Shown here: in pieces, positions 1-6,094 of the stretch
Layout: every line of letters begins with the position of its first letter
Position numbering within the stretch: the stretch's first letter is position 1
NCBI GenBank assembly: GCA_007571355.1
Contig: RKRO01000585.1
Span: forward strand, 1-8,576
Source: Candidatus Poribacteria bacterium
Lineage (GTDB): Bacteria; Poribacteria; WGA-4E; WGA-3G
Reading direction: 5' to 3'
Length of the DNA stretch: 8,576 bases
Program-made: the position numbers and the translations under genes
The notes under the pieces: model-generated
The model's database searches: none
Told to the model about the DNA's origin: nothing
The model's input: the letters and a program-made list of their open reading frames with translations, nothing else

Positions 1-2
1 AC

Positions 3-224
3 GTCACCGTGAACGCTGTCGCGCCCGCGTTTACTCGGACACCGCTTGCGGATGTGCTTTTACAACGCAAAGAATTTTACGAGGATGTTGTCCGCCGTAT
101 TCCGATGGGGCGTGTCGGTGAGGTGGACGAGGTCGTCGGTGCCGTGCTGTTTTTAGCATCAGATGCCGCGAACTGGGTAACCGGGCAAACCATTGCCGTT
201 GATGGCGGTTGGGTGGCATGGTAA
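3..224 (+). CDS. SDR-family NAD(P)-dependent oxidoreductase, C-terminal fragment
   Basis: This is the last ~73 residues of a short-chain dehydrogenase/reductase; the rest lies upstream of the window, and the frame is open back to base 3. Three segments typical of classical SDRs are visible: VTVNAVAPAFTRTPL (the strand and loop after the catalytic YxxxK helix, usually VNxxxPGxxxT), IPMGRVGEVDEVVGAVLFLASD (the helix before the last strand), and WVTGQTIAVDGGW (the C-terminal strand). The usual PG is PA here. The Rossmann glycine motif and the catalytic Ser-Tyr-Lys are outside the window, so cofactor preference and substrate cannot be read. SDRs with this ending are commonly annotated as 3-oxoacyl-ACP reductase or glucose 1-dehydrogenase-like, but those names are not supported here. 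The Gfo/Idh/MocA gene downstream suggests carbohydrate or polyol metabolism, although the ~300-bp repeat-filled gap argues against tight co-transcription. Confidence 0.92.
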   Translation, partial: VTVNAVAPAFTRTPLADVLLQRKEFYEDVVRRIPMGRVGEVDEVVGAVLFLASDAANWVTGQTIAVDGGWVAW

Positions 225-230
225 TTTTTT

Positions 231-351
231 AGGACTTACACAAGTTGCTCTTTTGTAGCATAACCTGTTAGGTTGTGTCCCGAGATCGTCTGTGTTTTTT
301 GAGAGTTTGCCCTCTAACGGAGTGTCATATCGCCCAAATTGCGTAAATCCT
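231..351. repeat. MITE-like element with 13-bp imperfect terminal inverted repeats
   Basis: AGGACTTACACAA at 231-243 and TTGCGTAAATCCT at 339-351 are inverted copies of each other, matching at 11 of 13 positions. Both differ by one base from a consensus AGGACTTACGCAA. I recall GGACTTACGCA-like ends on mobile repeats in cyanobacteria and related genomes, but this is memory. The inside has no credible ORF and contains short hairpins: TGCT/AGCA at 246-260 and AACCT/AGGTT at 262-274. No clear target-site duplication is visible at the edges. It could be a non-autonomous transposon remnant or a chance inverted repeat. Confidence 0.5.
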
Positions 352-394
352 GTTTTTATTTTTGAGGGTTTCGCTTTAAGTAATGACACCGTCC

Positions 395-443
395 CATCTT
401 GTCGGGTTTTGTTACGCTCTCCCCGACCTACAATTACAAGATG
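395..443. repeat. REP-like intergenic hairpin
   Basis: GTCGGG (401-406) pairs perfectly with CCCGAC (422-427) around a 15-nt loop containing GTTACGCTCT. An outer pair, CATCTTGT (395-402) and ACAAGATG (436-443), is also perfectly complementary, so two alternative or nested stems exist. The GTCGGGTTTnGTTACGCTCTnCCCGACCTAC layout resembles dispersed hairpin repeats that I recall from cyanobacterial and poribacterial genomes. A further imperfect palindrome, GAGGTTTAAAACTC, lies at 452-465. There is no T-run after the stem, so it is not a typical terminator. With the neighbouring element it accounts for most of the 225-529 gap, where no gene is supported. Confidence 0.5.
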
Positions 444-516
444 TATAGATCGAGGTTTAAAACTCTGCCTACAAGCGTCTTCTTGGAAAGGTAGCAACTG
501 GGGATATCAAGAATGT

Positions 517-525
517 GAGGGGGAG
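517..525 (+). promoter_or_regulatory. Ribosome binding site fixing the oxidoreductase start
   Basis: The purine run GAGGGGGAG ends 4 bases before the ATG at 530. It overlaps the upstream in-frame GTG at 515, which therefore has no site of its own. This supports 530 as the start. Confidence 0.7.
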
Positions 526-529
526 CAAG

Positions 530-1636
530 ATGAGTATCAGTGTCGGGATGGTAGGTTTAGGAATGTTCGGCCCGTCGTTTATCCAATCGTATAAGGCGCA
601 TCCGGATGTGCATCGGCTTGCGTTGTGTGATTTACGCGAGGACAGACTCTCAAAATGGGCAAAACAGTTTGAGATTTCGGAGACGTATTCAAGCCTTGAT
701 GAGATCTGCAAATCGGATTTAGATGCGCTTGTGATTATCACCCAGCATTGGATGCACGCGCCACAAGCGATTCAGGCGATGGAAGCGGGAAAGCACGTTT
801 ATACTGCCGTGCCTGCTGCTGCATCGTTGGATGAATGTGAGCAGCTTGTCAGAACCGTTGAACGGACGGGCATGATCTATATGAACGGGGAGACGAGTTA
901 TTTCCGTCCAGAGACGGTTTTCTGTCGCCAGAAGGCGGCGGAGGGTGCATTTGGGGAATTTGTTCATTGCCGTGCCGAGTACTTTCACGATATGGACCAC
1001 GGACTCTACGATGTGGCGAAGAATCGATGGGGCGCGCAGTTCGGACGCGATAAGACTGGTGGTATTCCAATGTACTACCCGACGCATTCAACCTGTTTCC
1101 CGATCTCTGTGATGAAGGCACACGCAACATCGGTTTCAGCACAAGGGTATATCTATCCAAACGACGATTGGTTTCGGACAGATACTATTCACAAAAACCC
1201 GTTTTCCAATGAGGTCGGGCTGTTCACAATGAGCAATGGTGCGACGATGCAAATCTGTGAATTCCGGCGGATTGGACACCCAGGTTCCGAACGCGTCAGC
1301 GGTATCTATGGGACAGAGGGCAGTTACGAGCAGAGTCTCGCGGGGTGTGTTTGGGCGAGTAAAAATGCGAGAGAAATTGTTCAACCTTCAAGAGAGCATG
1401 AATACTTACCGGAAGCACTCGCGGCGGACCTCGGTGGCCATGGCGGTTCGCATGCGTATCTTGTGCATGAGTTTGTGGATGCTGTCAATCGCCAGCGCCT
1501 GCCGCGTGTCAATGTTTGGGAAGCAGTTCGGTACTGTGCTCCCGGGTTTGTTGCCCACGAATCCGCGCTACGTGATGGTGAATTGCTCCCGATTCCGGAT
1601 TGGGGAAATGCTCCAGAGCAGGACATTTCGTTTTAA
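530..1636 (+). CDS. Gfo/Idh/MocA-family oxidoreductase
   Basis: A 368-residue predicted cytoplasmic NAD(P)-dependent oxidoreductase, of normal length for the family. The N-terminal Rossmann domain (about 1-125) opens with VGMVGLGMFG, giving the dinucleotide motif G9-x-G11-x-x-G14. The C-terminal alpha/beta domain (about 130-350) contains MYYPTHSTCFPI, with H186 as the likely counterpart of the conserved active-site His region. Family members oxidise or reduce sugars, inositols, uronates and their derivatives; the substrate cannot be read from sequence. The usual E-K-P motif, whose Lys is catalytic in inositol dehydrogenases, is replaced by A93-V94-P95 (GKHVYTAVPAA). With the NGETSYFRP and YPTHST stretches this looks like a distinct subfamily rather than a damaged copy. 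The start at 530 is preferred over GTG 515 because GAGGGGGAG sits just before it. The gene is probably transcribed alone or with the upstream SDR, and it ends 91 bp before the LamG gene. Confidence 0.92.
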   Translation: MSISVGMVGLGMFGPSFIQSYKAHPDVHRLALCDLREDRLSKWAKQFEISETYSSLDEICKSDLDALVIITQHWMHAPQAIQAMEAGKHVYTAVPAAASLDECEQLVRTVERTGMIYMNGETSYFRPETVFCRQKAAEGAFGEFVHCRAEYFHDMDHGLYDVAKNRWGAQFGRDKTGGIPMYYPTHSTCFPISVMKAHATSVSAQGYIYPNDDWFRTDTIHKNPFSNEVGLFTMSNGATMQICEFRRIGHPGSERVSGIYGTEGSYEQSLAGCVWASKNAREIVQPSREHEYLPEALAADLGGHGGSHAYLVHEFVDAVNRQRLPRVNVWEAVRYCAPGFVAHESALRDGELLPIPDWGNAPEQDISF

Positions 1637-1662
1637 GTCTATCTTATCGATTTTGATGTTTT

Positions 1663-1681
1663 TCAAACTATAGTTGTTTGA
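1663..1681. repeat. Small inverted repeat after the oxidoreductase gene
   Basis: TCAAAC (1663-1668) and GTTTGA (1676-1681) are perfectly complementary around a 7-nt loop, and AACTATAGTT inside it is itself a palindrome. No T-run follows on the + strand, so a terminator role is doubtful; an operator or weak hairpin is possible. Confidence 0.35.
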
Positions 1682-1694
1682 TAATTCACTGAAT

Positions 1695-1711
1695 ATCACT
1701 TTGAAAGTGAT
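1695..1711. promoter_or_regulatory. Perfect palindrome touching the LamG ribosome binding site
   Basis: ATCACTTTGAAAGTGAT is a perfect 8-bp inverted repeat around one central G. It ends one base before the Shine-Dalgarno AAGGAG (1713-1718) and 16 bases before the ATG at 1728. It could be a dimeric repressor site on DNA, or less likely an RNA element, since a 1-nt loop would force the stem to open partly. No recognisable -35/-10 pair is visible in this 91-bp gap. Confidence 0.45.
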
Positions 1712-1727
1712 GAAGGAGAAATAAAAG

Positions 1728-2525
1728 ATGAAAACCACGGTTGCAAGGTTAAAGGTGTTATGTGTCAGTTTCATGGTTATGAGTCTGATGTTTGTAGGTA
1801 TCAGTTCTGCTGAAATTGACTTTGAAACTTGCGTCGGAATGTGGCTTTTTAATGAGGGGAGTGGTACGGTCGCTGCAGATTCCTCTGGGAAGGGCAATAA
1901 CGGTACAATCCATGGTAGTGCGGAATGGGTTGATGGCATGTTTGGGAGTGCTTTGAGTTTCGACGGTTCGGATGATTACGTCGAAATTGCGCACGATGAA
2001 TCTTTAAACGTTGGCGGCGGACACACGATTGCGCTTTGGTTTAAATTAGGTGCGGTTCCCTCTGGTGGCATGGGTGTTTTGACCAAAGATGACTGGGCCC
2101 CTGGGTTTTGGTGGGATGCGAATATTATCCGGCATCACACGCATGACCCGGCGGCTACGCTTCATTATGTAGATGCCGCTTGGGAGCCAGATACAGACTG
2201 GCATCATGTTGCTGTTACTTGGGATGGTGAAGCGTTTGGTGTATATCTGGACGCTGAGGAGATTGGTTCTGGTGTAAATGGTGCAAACATAGGAAGGAAT
2301 CCACTAACTGATAAACCGTTTTTAATAGGCATCTATTTAGAAACTGGGCAGCATGGTCAGTGGGGTGCGTTTCTCGGTGCAATTGTTGACGACGTTGCTG
2401 TCTTCAATACAGCGTTGAGCGGTAATGATATTGCAATGCTCATGACGGATGGATTAGGTACAACAACTGATGTTGAACCTTCAGGTAAGTTGACAACGAC
2501 CTGGGCTGCCATTAAAGCTGATTAA
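1728..2525 (+). CDS. Secreted LamG (concanavalin A-like) domain protein
   Basis: A 265-residue predicted exported protein. Residues 1-28 form a signal peptide: K/R near the start, a hydrophobic core VLCVSFMVMSLMFVG, and a likely cleavage after SSA. The rest is one LamG/laminin-G-like jelly-roll domain (about 35-235). It shows the usual sequence marks in order: GMWLFNEGSGTVAADSSGKGNNG, then ALSFDGSDDYVEI, then WHHVAVTWDG, and finally IVDDVAVFNTALS. Such domains bind glycans or other ligands, and no catalytic residues can be assigned. The C-terminus adds a short tail (VEPSGKLTTTWAAIKAD) that I associate with small LamG proteins of Candidatus Poribacteria. There is no LPxTG, PEP-CTERM or transmembrane anchor, so the protein is probably periplasmic or released. 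AAGGAG at 1713-1718 supports the start. It is flanked by a palindrome upstream and a hairpin downstream, so it is likely a single-gene unit. Confidence 0.9.
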   Translation: MKTTVARLKVLCVSFMVMSLMFVGISSAEIDFETCVGMWLFNEGSGTVAADSSGKGNNGTIHGSAEWVDGMFGSALSFDGSDDYVEIAHDESLNVGGGHTIALWFKLGAVPSGGMGVLTKDDWAPGFWWDANIIRHHTHDPAATLHYVDAAWEPDTDWHHVAVTWDGEAFGVYLDAEEIGSGVNGANIGRNPLTDKPFLIGIYLETGQHGQWGAFLGAIVDDVAVFNTALSGNDIAMLMTDGLGTTTDVEPSGKLTTTWAAIKAD

Positions 2526-2556
2526 TCTGCTTCTGCATCCGTACCGTTTCCAAAAT

Positions 2557-2581
2557 GTGGGCATTTACACGGGATGCCCAC
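2557..2581 (+). terminator. Hairpin after the LamG gene, possible terminator
   Basis: GTGGGCAT (2557-2564) and ATGCCCAC (2574-2581) form a perfect 8-bp GC-rich stem with a 9-nt loop, 32 bases after the stop codon. The following bases are A-rich rather than a T-run, so it is a poor intrinsic terminator by the usual rules. It may protect the 3' end of the mRNA instead. Confidence 0.45.
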
Positions 2582-2600
2582 CCAGCATTAAAAATTAGGT

Positions 2601-2629
2601 TTGCTTTTTATTACATTTTCCGGTATACT
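2601..2629 (+). promoter_or_regulatory. Sigma-70-type promoter of the sulfite reductase gene
   Basis: TTGCTT (2601-2606) and TATACT (2624-2629) are separated by exactly 17 bp. Transcription would start near 2636 and leave a leader of about 108 nt before the ATG at 2745. That leader has only weak pairing (TGCAA/TTGCA) and no riboswitch I recognise. Confidence 0.65.
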
Positions 2630-2744
2630 ATATTATTTAAAGCGTTTCTGATGGTGGACCCTCTGCAATATGGGCTTGCAAGTTTCGCCTAAATAGAAGC
2701 AATCGGATATTAATTAAGTTGAGGTAATTATTAAGGAGTATAGG

Positions 2745-5189
2745 ATGGCTATTGAATACGCGGGTGCTTACGATGCATCGGCAATCCCGCCGGATATTGC
2801 CCGCGAAATTGAAATTTATGAGATTCAACTCGGTCGGTTCCAAGCCGGGCAGGTGGAAGAGGCCACCTTTACCGAATTTAGACTCCGGCGCGGGGTTTAC
2901 GGGCAGCGCGATGATAGATCGCAGATGATTCGTGTCAAAATCCCGTTTGGCGGACTTACAGCGGCACAGCTCGAAATGCTCGCGGATGTTGCCGAAGAAT
3001 TTTCGGATAACATCATTCATATTACGACGCGTCAAGATGTGCAATACCACTACGTGGATATTAATACCACACCGGAACTGATGCGTCGGCTCGCCAGTGT
3101 TGACATTACCACGAAAGAGGCGTGTGGCAATGTTGTGCGAAACGTTACAGCATGCCCTCTCAGCGGTGTGTGCCAAGATGAGACGTTTGATGTAACGCCC
3201 TATTCTAAGGCACTGTCAGCGTTCCTCTTGGGGCACCCGGATGCGCAGGATTTTGGTCGCAAGTTCAAAATCGCGTTTTCTGGATGTGAAGAGCACGCTT
3301 GCGGTTTGGCAAATATGCATGACATCGGTGCAGTCGCTGCCGTTAAAGAGGTGGACGGTGAAGTCAAACGCGGTTTTAAACTCTATGTCGGGGGCGGTCT
3401 CGGTGCAGTCCCGCATCAAGCGAAGGTCTTTGATGAATTTGTTCCGGCAGAGGAACTCCTCCCGATTTCGCAATCCATTTGCAGGGTCTTCACCCGTTTA
3501 GGCGAACGGAGGAATCGGAATAAGGCGCGCCTGAAATTCGTTATTGCCAAGTACGGCATTGAGGAATTTCGCAAACAGGTGCTTGAAGATCGGGAAACGT
3601 TACGGCATGACCCCGAATGGACAGCCTATTTGGACAATTTAGATGCCTACGATGAAAGCCCGCTCAAGGCACCGACGCAGCTCAACGGAGCCTCTACACC
3701 CGAAGGGTTTGAAGAGTGGTATGCCTCCAATGTGCGGTTGCAGAGTCAACCCGGCTACGCGTTTGTGACAATTACGCTTCCGCTTGGGGATATTACTGCA
3801 GACCAGACGCGGGCTTTGGCAGATATTTCTCGGAAATATGTGAAAGACACGATCCGTGCCACAGTGGAGCAGAACATCGTTCTTCGTTGGGTAACGCTGA
3901 TGGATCTCCCTGCACTCTATCGCGAGCTGAAAGAGATCGGTCTCGGCGATCCGGGTGCAGAGTCTATGGTTGATATTACCGCTTGCCCCGGCACTGATTC
4001 TTGCAAACTCGGTGTTTCTTCTTCAAGGGGGTTGGCAGCGCATCTGCGAAGCCATTTCATTGAAACCGGTGTGCAGAATGAGATCAAAGACTTCCGGATT
4101 AAGATTAGCGGATGCCCGAACTCATGCGGACAGCATCACATTGCGAATATTGGCTTCTTTGGCTCTTCAAAACGAGTGGGAGGGCATATCGCGCCTGTCT
4201 ACCTGGTGCTACTCGGTGGACACATGATTGAAAACGCCAGTTCTTATGGACTTGCCACTGGAAAAATCCACGGCAGATATATTCCAAAGTTCATTGAGGA
4301 GTTAACCGGTAAGTACACGGCGGAACGCAATGCGGAGGAGACCTTTACCGATTACGTCGGACGGCTCGGTAAAGTGGAGATCAAAAAGATCTTGTCCCAG
4401 TACGATCAGATTCCTCCGTACGAGGAAGCACCTGAATTCTATATTGATACGGGTGACACGAAAGACTACCAACTCAAGACTGGTGTCGGTGAGTGTGCTG
4501 GAGAGGTGATTGCACTTGTCTCTATGAAGTTGGAAGAAGCGGATCGACTCATCTACGAATCCGGTTTGAACCTGGAAAAGGGTGAATATGAAGATTCCGC
4601 GGAACTGGCTTTTGATGCAATGATCAGAGCTACAGACGGACTTCTGACAACGGTAGGTTTGCAATATATTGACGACGCGACCACTGTCAACGAATTCCGC
4701 ACCCATTTCTTTGATCCCGGTAACTTCTTCGCAGGATTCGGAGCACATCTCTTTAAGGCCACGGAAGAAGATAGTTCTACTTTCGACCACGAATTGGCAC
4801 ACCGTCGGGTTGAAGAAGCGACACTCTTCGTAGAAGAATCGCATAACGTGTATAATCGTATGCGCATCAAGGAAGAGGAAGAGGAGCAGAGCCGTCGTAA
4901 AACGCGTCGCTCTCGAACCGCACGGAAACCGAGGATCGTCAAGGAGACGAAACCGGTTGAGGAAATCGTGGATAGCCTTGATCTCAAAGGTGTGGCTTGC
5001 CCGTTCAACTATGTGCAAGCAAAAGTCCGCTTGGAGACGATGGACATCGGTCAGCTCCTTGAGGTTACCATTGATGCCGGTGAACCCATTGAGAACGTAC
5101 CGGTGAGTCTCACCAACGATGGGCATGAGGTTGTTGATACCAAGAAGGTTGGAAAACATTACCGCCTTACCGTTCGAAAGGGTGAGTAG
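2745..5189 (+). CDS. Ferredoxin-type sulfite/nitrite reductase with HEPN-like helical domain and C-terminal TusA domain
   Basis: An 814-residue cytoplasmic fusion, much longer than a plain NirA/SiR (about 550). Residues 1-550 are the doubled siroheme-[4Fe-4S] reductase fold that reduces sulfite to sulfide (or nitrite to ammonia) with six electrons. The C-terminal half carries the cluster ligands C414-x5-C420 and C457-x3-C461. R96, R132, K173 and K175 fit the anion-binding Arg/Arg/K-x-K set of the family. Unusually, the N-terminal half also has paired cysteines, C137/C143 and C181/C186. Residues about 580-705, starting GVGECAG, form an all-helical segment like the HEPN-type tail of Bacteroidetes sulfite reductases. 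A very charged linker (707-745) leads to a TusA domain with catalytic C752 in GVACPFN, where the usual CPxP is CPxN. The start has AAGGAG at 2733-2738. The sulfur-relay domain and nearby moeB favour sulfite over nitrite as substrate. Confidence 0.93.
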   Translation: MAIEYAGAYDASAIPPDIAREIEIYEIQLGRFQAGQVEEATFTEFRLRRGVYGQRDDRSQMIRVKIPFGGLTAAQLEMLADVAEEFSDNIIHITTRQDVQYHYVDINTTPELMRRLASVDITTKEACGNVVRNVTACPLSGVCQDETFDVTPYSKALSAFLLGHPDAQDFGRKFKIAFSGCEEHACGLANMHDIGAVAAVKEVDGEVKRGFKLYVGGGLGAVPHQAKVFDEFVPAEELLPISQSICRVFTRLGERRNRNKARLKFVIAKYGIEEFRKQVLEDRETLRHDPEWTAYLDNLDAYDESPLKAPTQLNGASTPEGFEEWYASNVRLQSQPGYAFVTITLPLGDITADQTRALADISRKYVKDTIRATVEQNIVLRWVTLMDLPALYRELKEIGLGDPGAESMVDITACPGTDSCKLGVSSSRGLAAHLRSHFIETGVQNEIKDFRIKISGCPNSCGQHHIANIGFFGSSKRVGGHIAPVYLVLLGGHMIENASSYGLATGKIHGRYIPKFIEELTGKYTAERNAEETFTDYVGRLGKVEIKKILSQYDQIPPYEEAPEFYIDTGDTKDYQLKTGVGECAGEVIALVSMKLEEADRLIYESGLNLEKGEYEDSAELAFDAMIRATDGLLTTVGLQYIDDATTVNEFRTHFFDPGNFFAGFGAHLFKATEEDSSTFDHELAHRRVEEATLFVEESHNVYNRMRIKEEEEEQSRRKTRRSRTARKPRIVKETKPVEEIVDSLDLKGVACPFNYVQAKVRLETMDIGQLLEVTIDAGEPIENVPVSLTNDGHEVVDTKKVGKHYRLTVRKGE

Positions 5190-5230
5190 ATCTAAGGTTG
5201 TGTTTTATCGGAACTCAGTTTCACAAGAAG

Positions 5231-5280
5231 GCGGTTGCCGCCCGCGCCTGAAACGGGCGGGTCAGGCAATCGCTTTTTTT
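5231..5280 (+). terminator. Strong intrinsic terminator after the sulfite reductase gene
   Basis: GCGGTTGCC (5231-5239) pairs with GGCAATCGC (5265-5273), with one G-U pair, and seven T's follow directly (5274-5280). An inner stem, CCGCCCG (5238-5244) with CGGGCGG (5254-5260), extends or competes with it. This separates the reductase from the toxin-antitoxin pair. Confidence 0.85.
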
Positions 5281-5320
5281 AGCCACCAGAGGTTCCCAAG
5301 GAGAAATGAATTAGTCAATA

Positions 5321-5656
5321 ATGCGTGACGTACATCCACGCCAGGTAGAATTCTACCGTACCTCTGATGGACAAGAACCCTTCTCCGAATGGTTGCTATC
5401 AATTCAAGATCAAAGCACACAAGATCGGATTTTGGCACGTCTTGAACGACTTGAGTCCGGAAATTTTGGCAATTATAGATCTGTTGGTAGCGGTGTCTTT
5501 GAACTGCGTCTTGACTTCGGGCCAGGGTACCGAATCTATTTTGGACAGGTAGGCAACACAATTGTTCTATTGCTCTGTGGCGGTGACAAATCCACACAGC
5601 CGCGCGATATTGAGCGCGCAAAAACTTATTGGTTGAAATACAAGGAGAAACACTAA
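5321..5656 (+). CDS. RelE/HigB-like toxin, Gp49 / addiction-module killer family
   Basis: A 111-residue predicted mRNA-interferase-type toxin of a type II toxin-antitoxin module. It carries the full set of marks of the HI1419-like killer family: PFSEWLLSIQDQSTQDRI near the start, LERLESGNFGNYRSVG in the middle, then ELRLDFGPGYRIYF (61-74), LLCGGDKSTQ (84-93) and DIERAKTYW. The RelE fold is expected, with basic residues around the GPGYR segment serving RNA binding. Its stop codon overlaps the antitoxin ATG by one base (TAATG), as in cotranslated toxin-first pairs. The start context is odd: AAGGAG (5298-5303) is 17 bases from the ATG, and a nearer in-frame ATG at 5306 is cut by TAG at 5312, so translation may be weak. 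The length from 5321 is normal for the family. No clear promoter is seen between the terminator and the gene. Confidence 0.9.
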   Translation: MRDVHPRQVEFYRTSDGQEPFSEWLLSIQDQSTQDRILARLERLESGNFGNYRSVGSGVFELRLDFGPGYRIYFGQVGNTIVLLLCGGDKSTQPRDIERAKTYWLKYKEKH

Positions 5657-6033
5657 TGCGAAAAATGCGAACCTTGCGGGAGTATCTCATCGAGCGTCTT
5701 GCCAACAAAGAAAGGACGATCGGTTATCTTCGGGCGATCCTTGACGACTATCAAATTCATGGGGAACGGACTGTGGTTTTAAGAGCACTCCAAACCGTTG
5801 TTAAAGCACAAGGTGGAGTTCCCAAGTTGGCAAAGCAGGTCGATATGGCCCCTGAAATGCTTTCAAAACTGCTATCCAACGAGGATACGCCTCTAATTGA
5901 CGCACTTGGCATCGTTCTTAAAGCACTCGGTTATCAACTTTCGATTGCACCGGTAGAAAACGAAAATCCTAACCTTGAAGCCGATACTTTGCAAACCGCG
6001 CAGGTAGCAGAGAGACCCACCGCGCCGCAATAA
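5656..6033 (+). CDS. HigA-like antitoxin, addiction-module antidote family with HTH
   Basis: A 125-residue DNA-binding antitoxin of the HI1420-like family (COG3636 type) that pairs with the toxin just upstream. Residues about 23-50 (YLRAILDDYQIHGERTVVLRALQTVVKA) are the family's helical N-terminal part. Residues about 53-80, GGVPKLAKQVDMAPEMLSKLLSNEDTP, form the Xre-type helix-turn-helix, and LGIVLKALGYQLSIAP follows as the usual end of the domain. The last ~25 residues are a loose polar tail. The start at 5656 is chosen because AAGGAG (5642-5647) sits 8 bases upstream and the ATG overlaps the toxin stop by one base; a TTG at 5629 in frame has no such site. Antitoxins of this type usually repress their own operon. 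The next gene has its own promoter 4 bp after this stop, so the pair is likely a separate unit placed inside the sulfur locus. Confidence 0.9.
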   Translation: MRKMRTLREYLIERLANKERTIGYLRAILDDYQIHGERTVVLRALQTVVKAQGGVPKLAKQVDMAPEMLSKLLSNEDTPLIDALGIVLKALGYQLSIAPVENENPNLEADTLQTAQVAERPTAPQ

Positions 6034-6036
6034 AAA

Positions 6037-6065
6037 TTGACTTTTCCGCAAACTTGCGCTATACT
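6037..6065 (+). promoter_or_regulatory. Sigma-70-type promoter of the 81-aa/192-aa/moeB operon
   Basis: TTGACT (6037-6042) and TATACT (6060-6065) are 17 bp apart, five of six consensus bases in the -35 and a near-consensus -10. The start of transcription should be near 6072, giving a short leader before the ATG at 6095. The -10 box is the same hexamer as in the sulfite reductase promoter. Confidence 0.8.
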
Positions 6066-6079
6066 AAAGAAGCAGTATA
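6047..6079. promoter_or_regulatory. Two inverted repeats overlapping the promoter, operator candidates
   Basis: CGCAA (6047-6051) and TTGCG (6054-6058) form a palindrome inside the promoter spacer. TATACT (6060-6065, the -10 box itself) and AGTATA (6074-6079) form a second, with an 8-nt gap spanning the likely start of transcription. Either could be bound by a regulator or form a hairpin; no regulator gene is adjacent except the antitoxin upstream. Confidence 0.4.
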
Positions 6080-6094
6080 CCTACGGGGAAATAG

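Noticed and set aside
515..529. GTG at 515 as the start of the Gfo/Idh/MocA gene
   Set aside because: It overlaps the purine-rich ribosome site that serves ATG 530, and the family begins just before the glycine-rich Rossmann strand, which fits 530.
2637..2744. Riboswitch in the reductase leader
   Set aside because: The 108-nt leader shows only short weak pairings, and I could not find the conserved core of SAM, cobalamin, TPP or Moco-type riboswitches.
2637..3176. Reading frame on the - strand covering the reductase promoter and start
   Set aside because: It is antisense to the conserved N-terminal part of the reductase and matches no family I know.
4302..5159. Long reading frame on the - strand (285 codons)
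   Set aside because: It is antisense to the reductase 3' half, whose domains are certain; no ribosome site, and its Cys/Phe/Arg-rich composition is that of an antisense shadow.
5119..5328. Small + strand reading frame across the end of the reductase gene
   Set aside because: It overlaps the TusA domain in another frame and runs through the intrinsic terminator; its composition is not protein-like.
5629..5655. TTG at 5629 as antitoxin start
   Set aside because: It lies inside the toxin gene without a ribosome site; ATG 5656 has AAGGAG at a good distance and the TAATG overlap.
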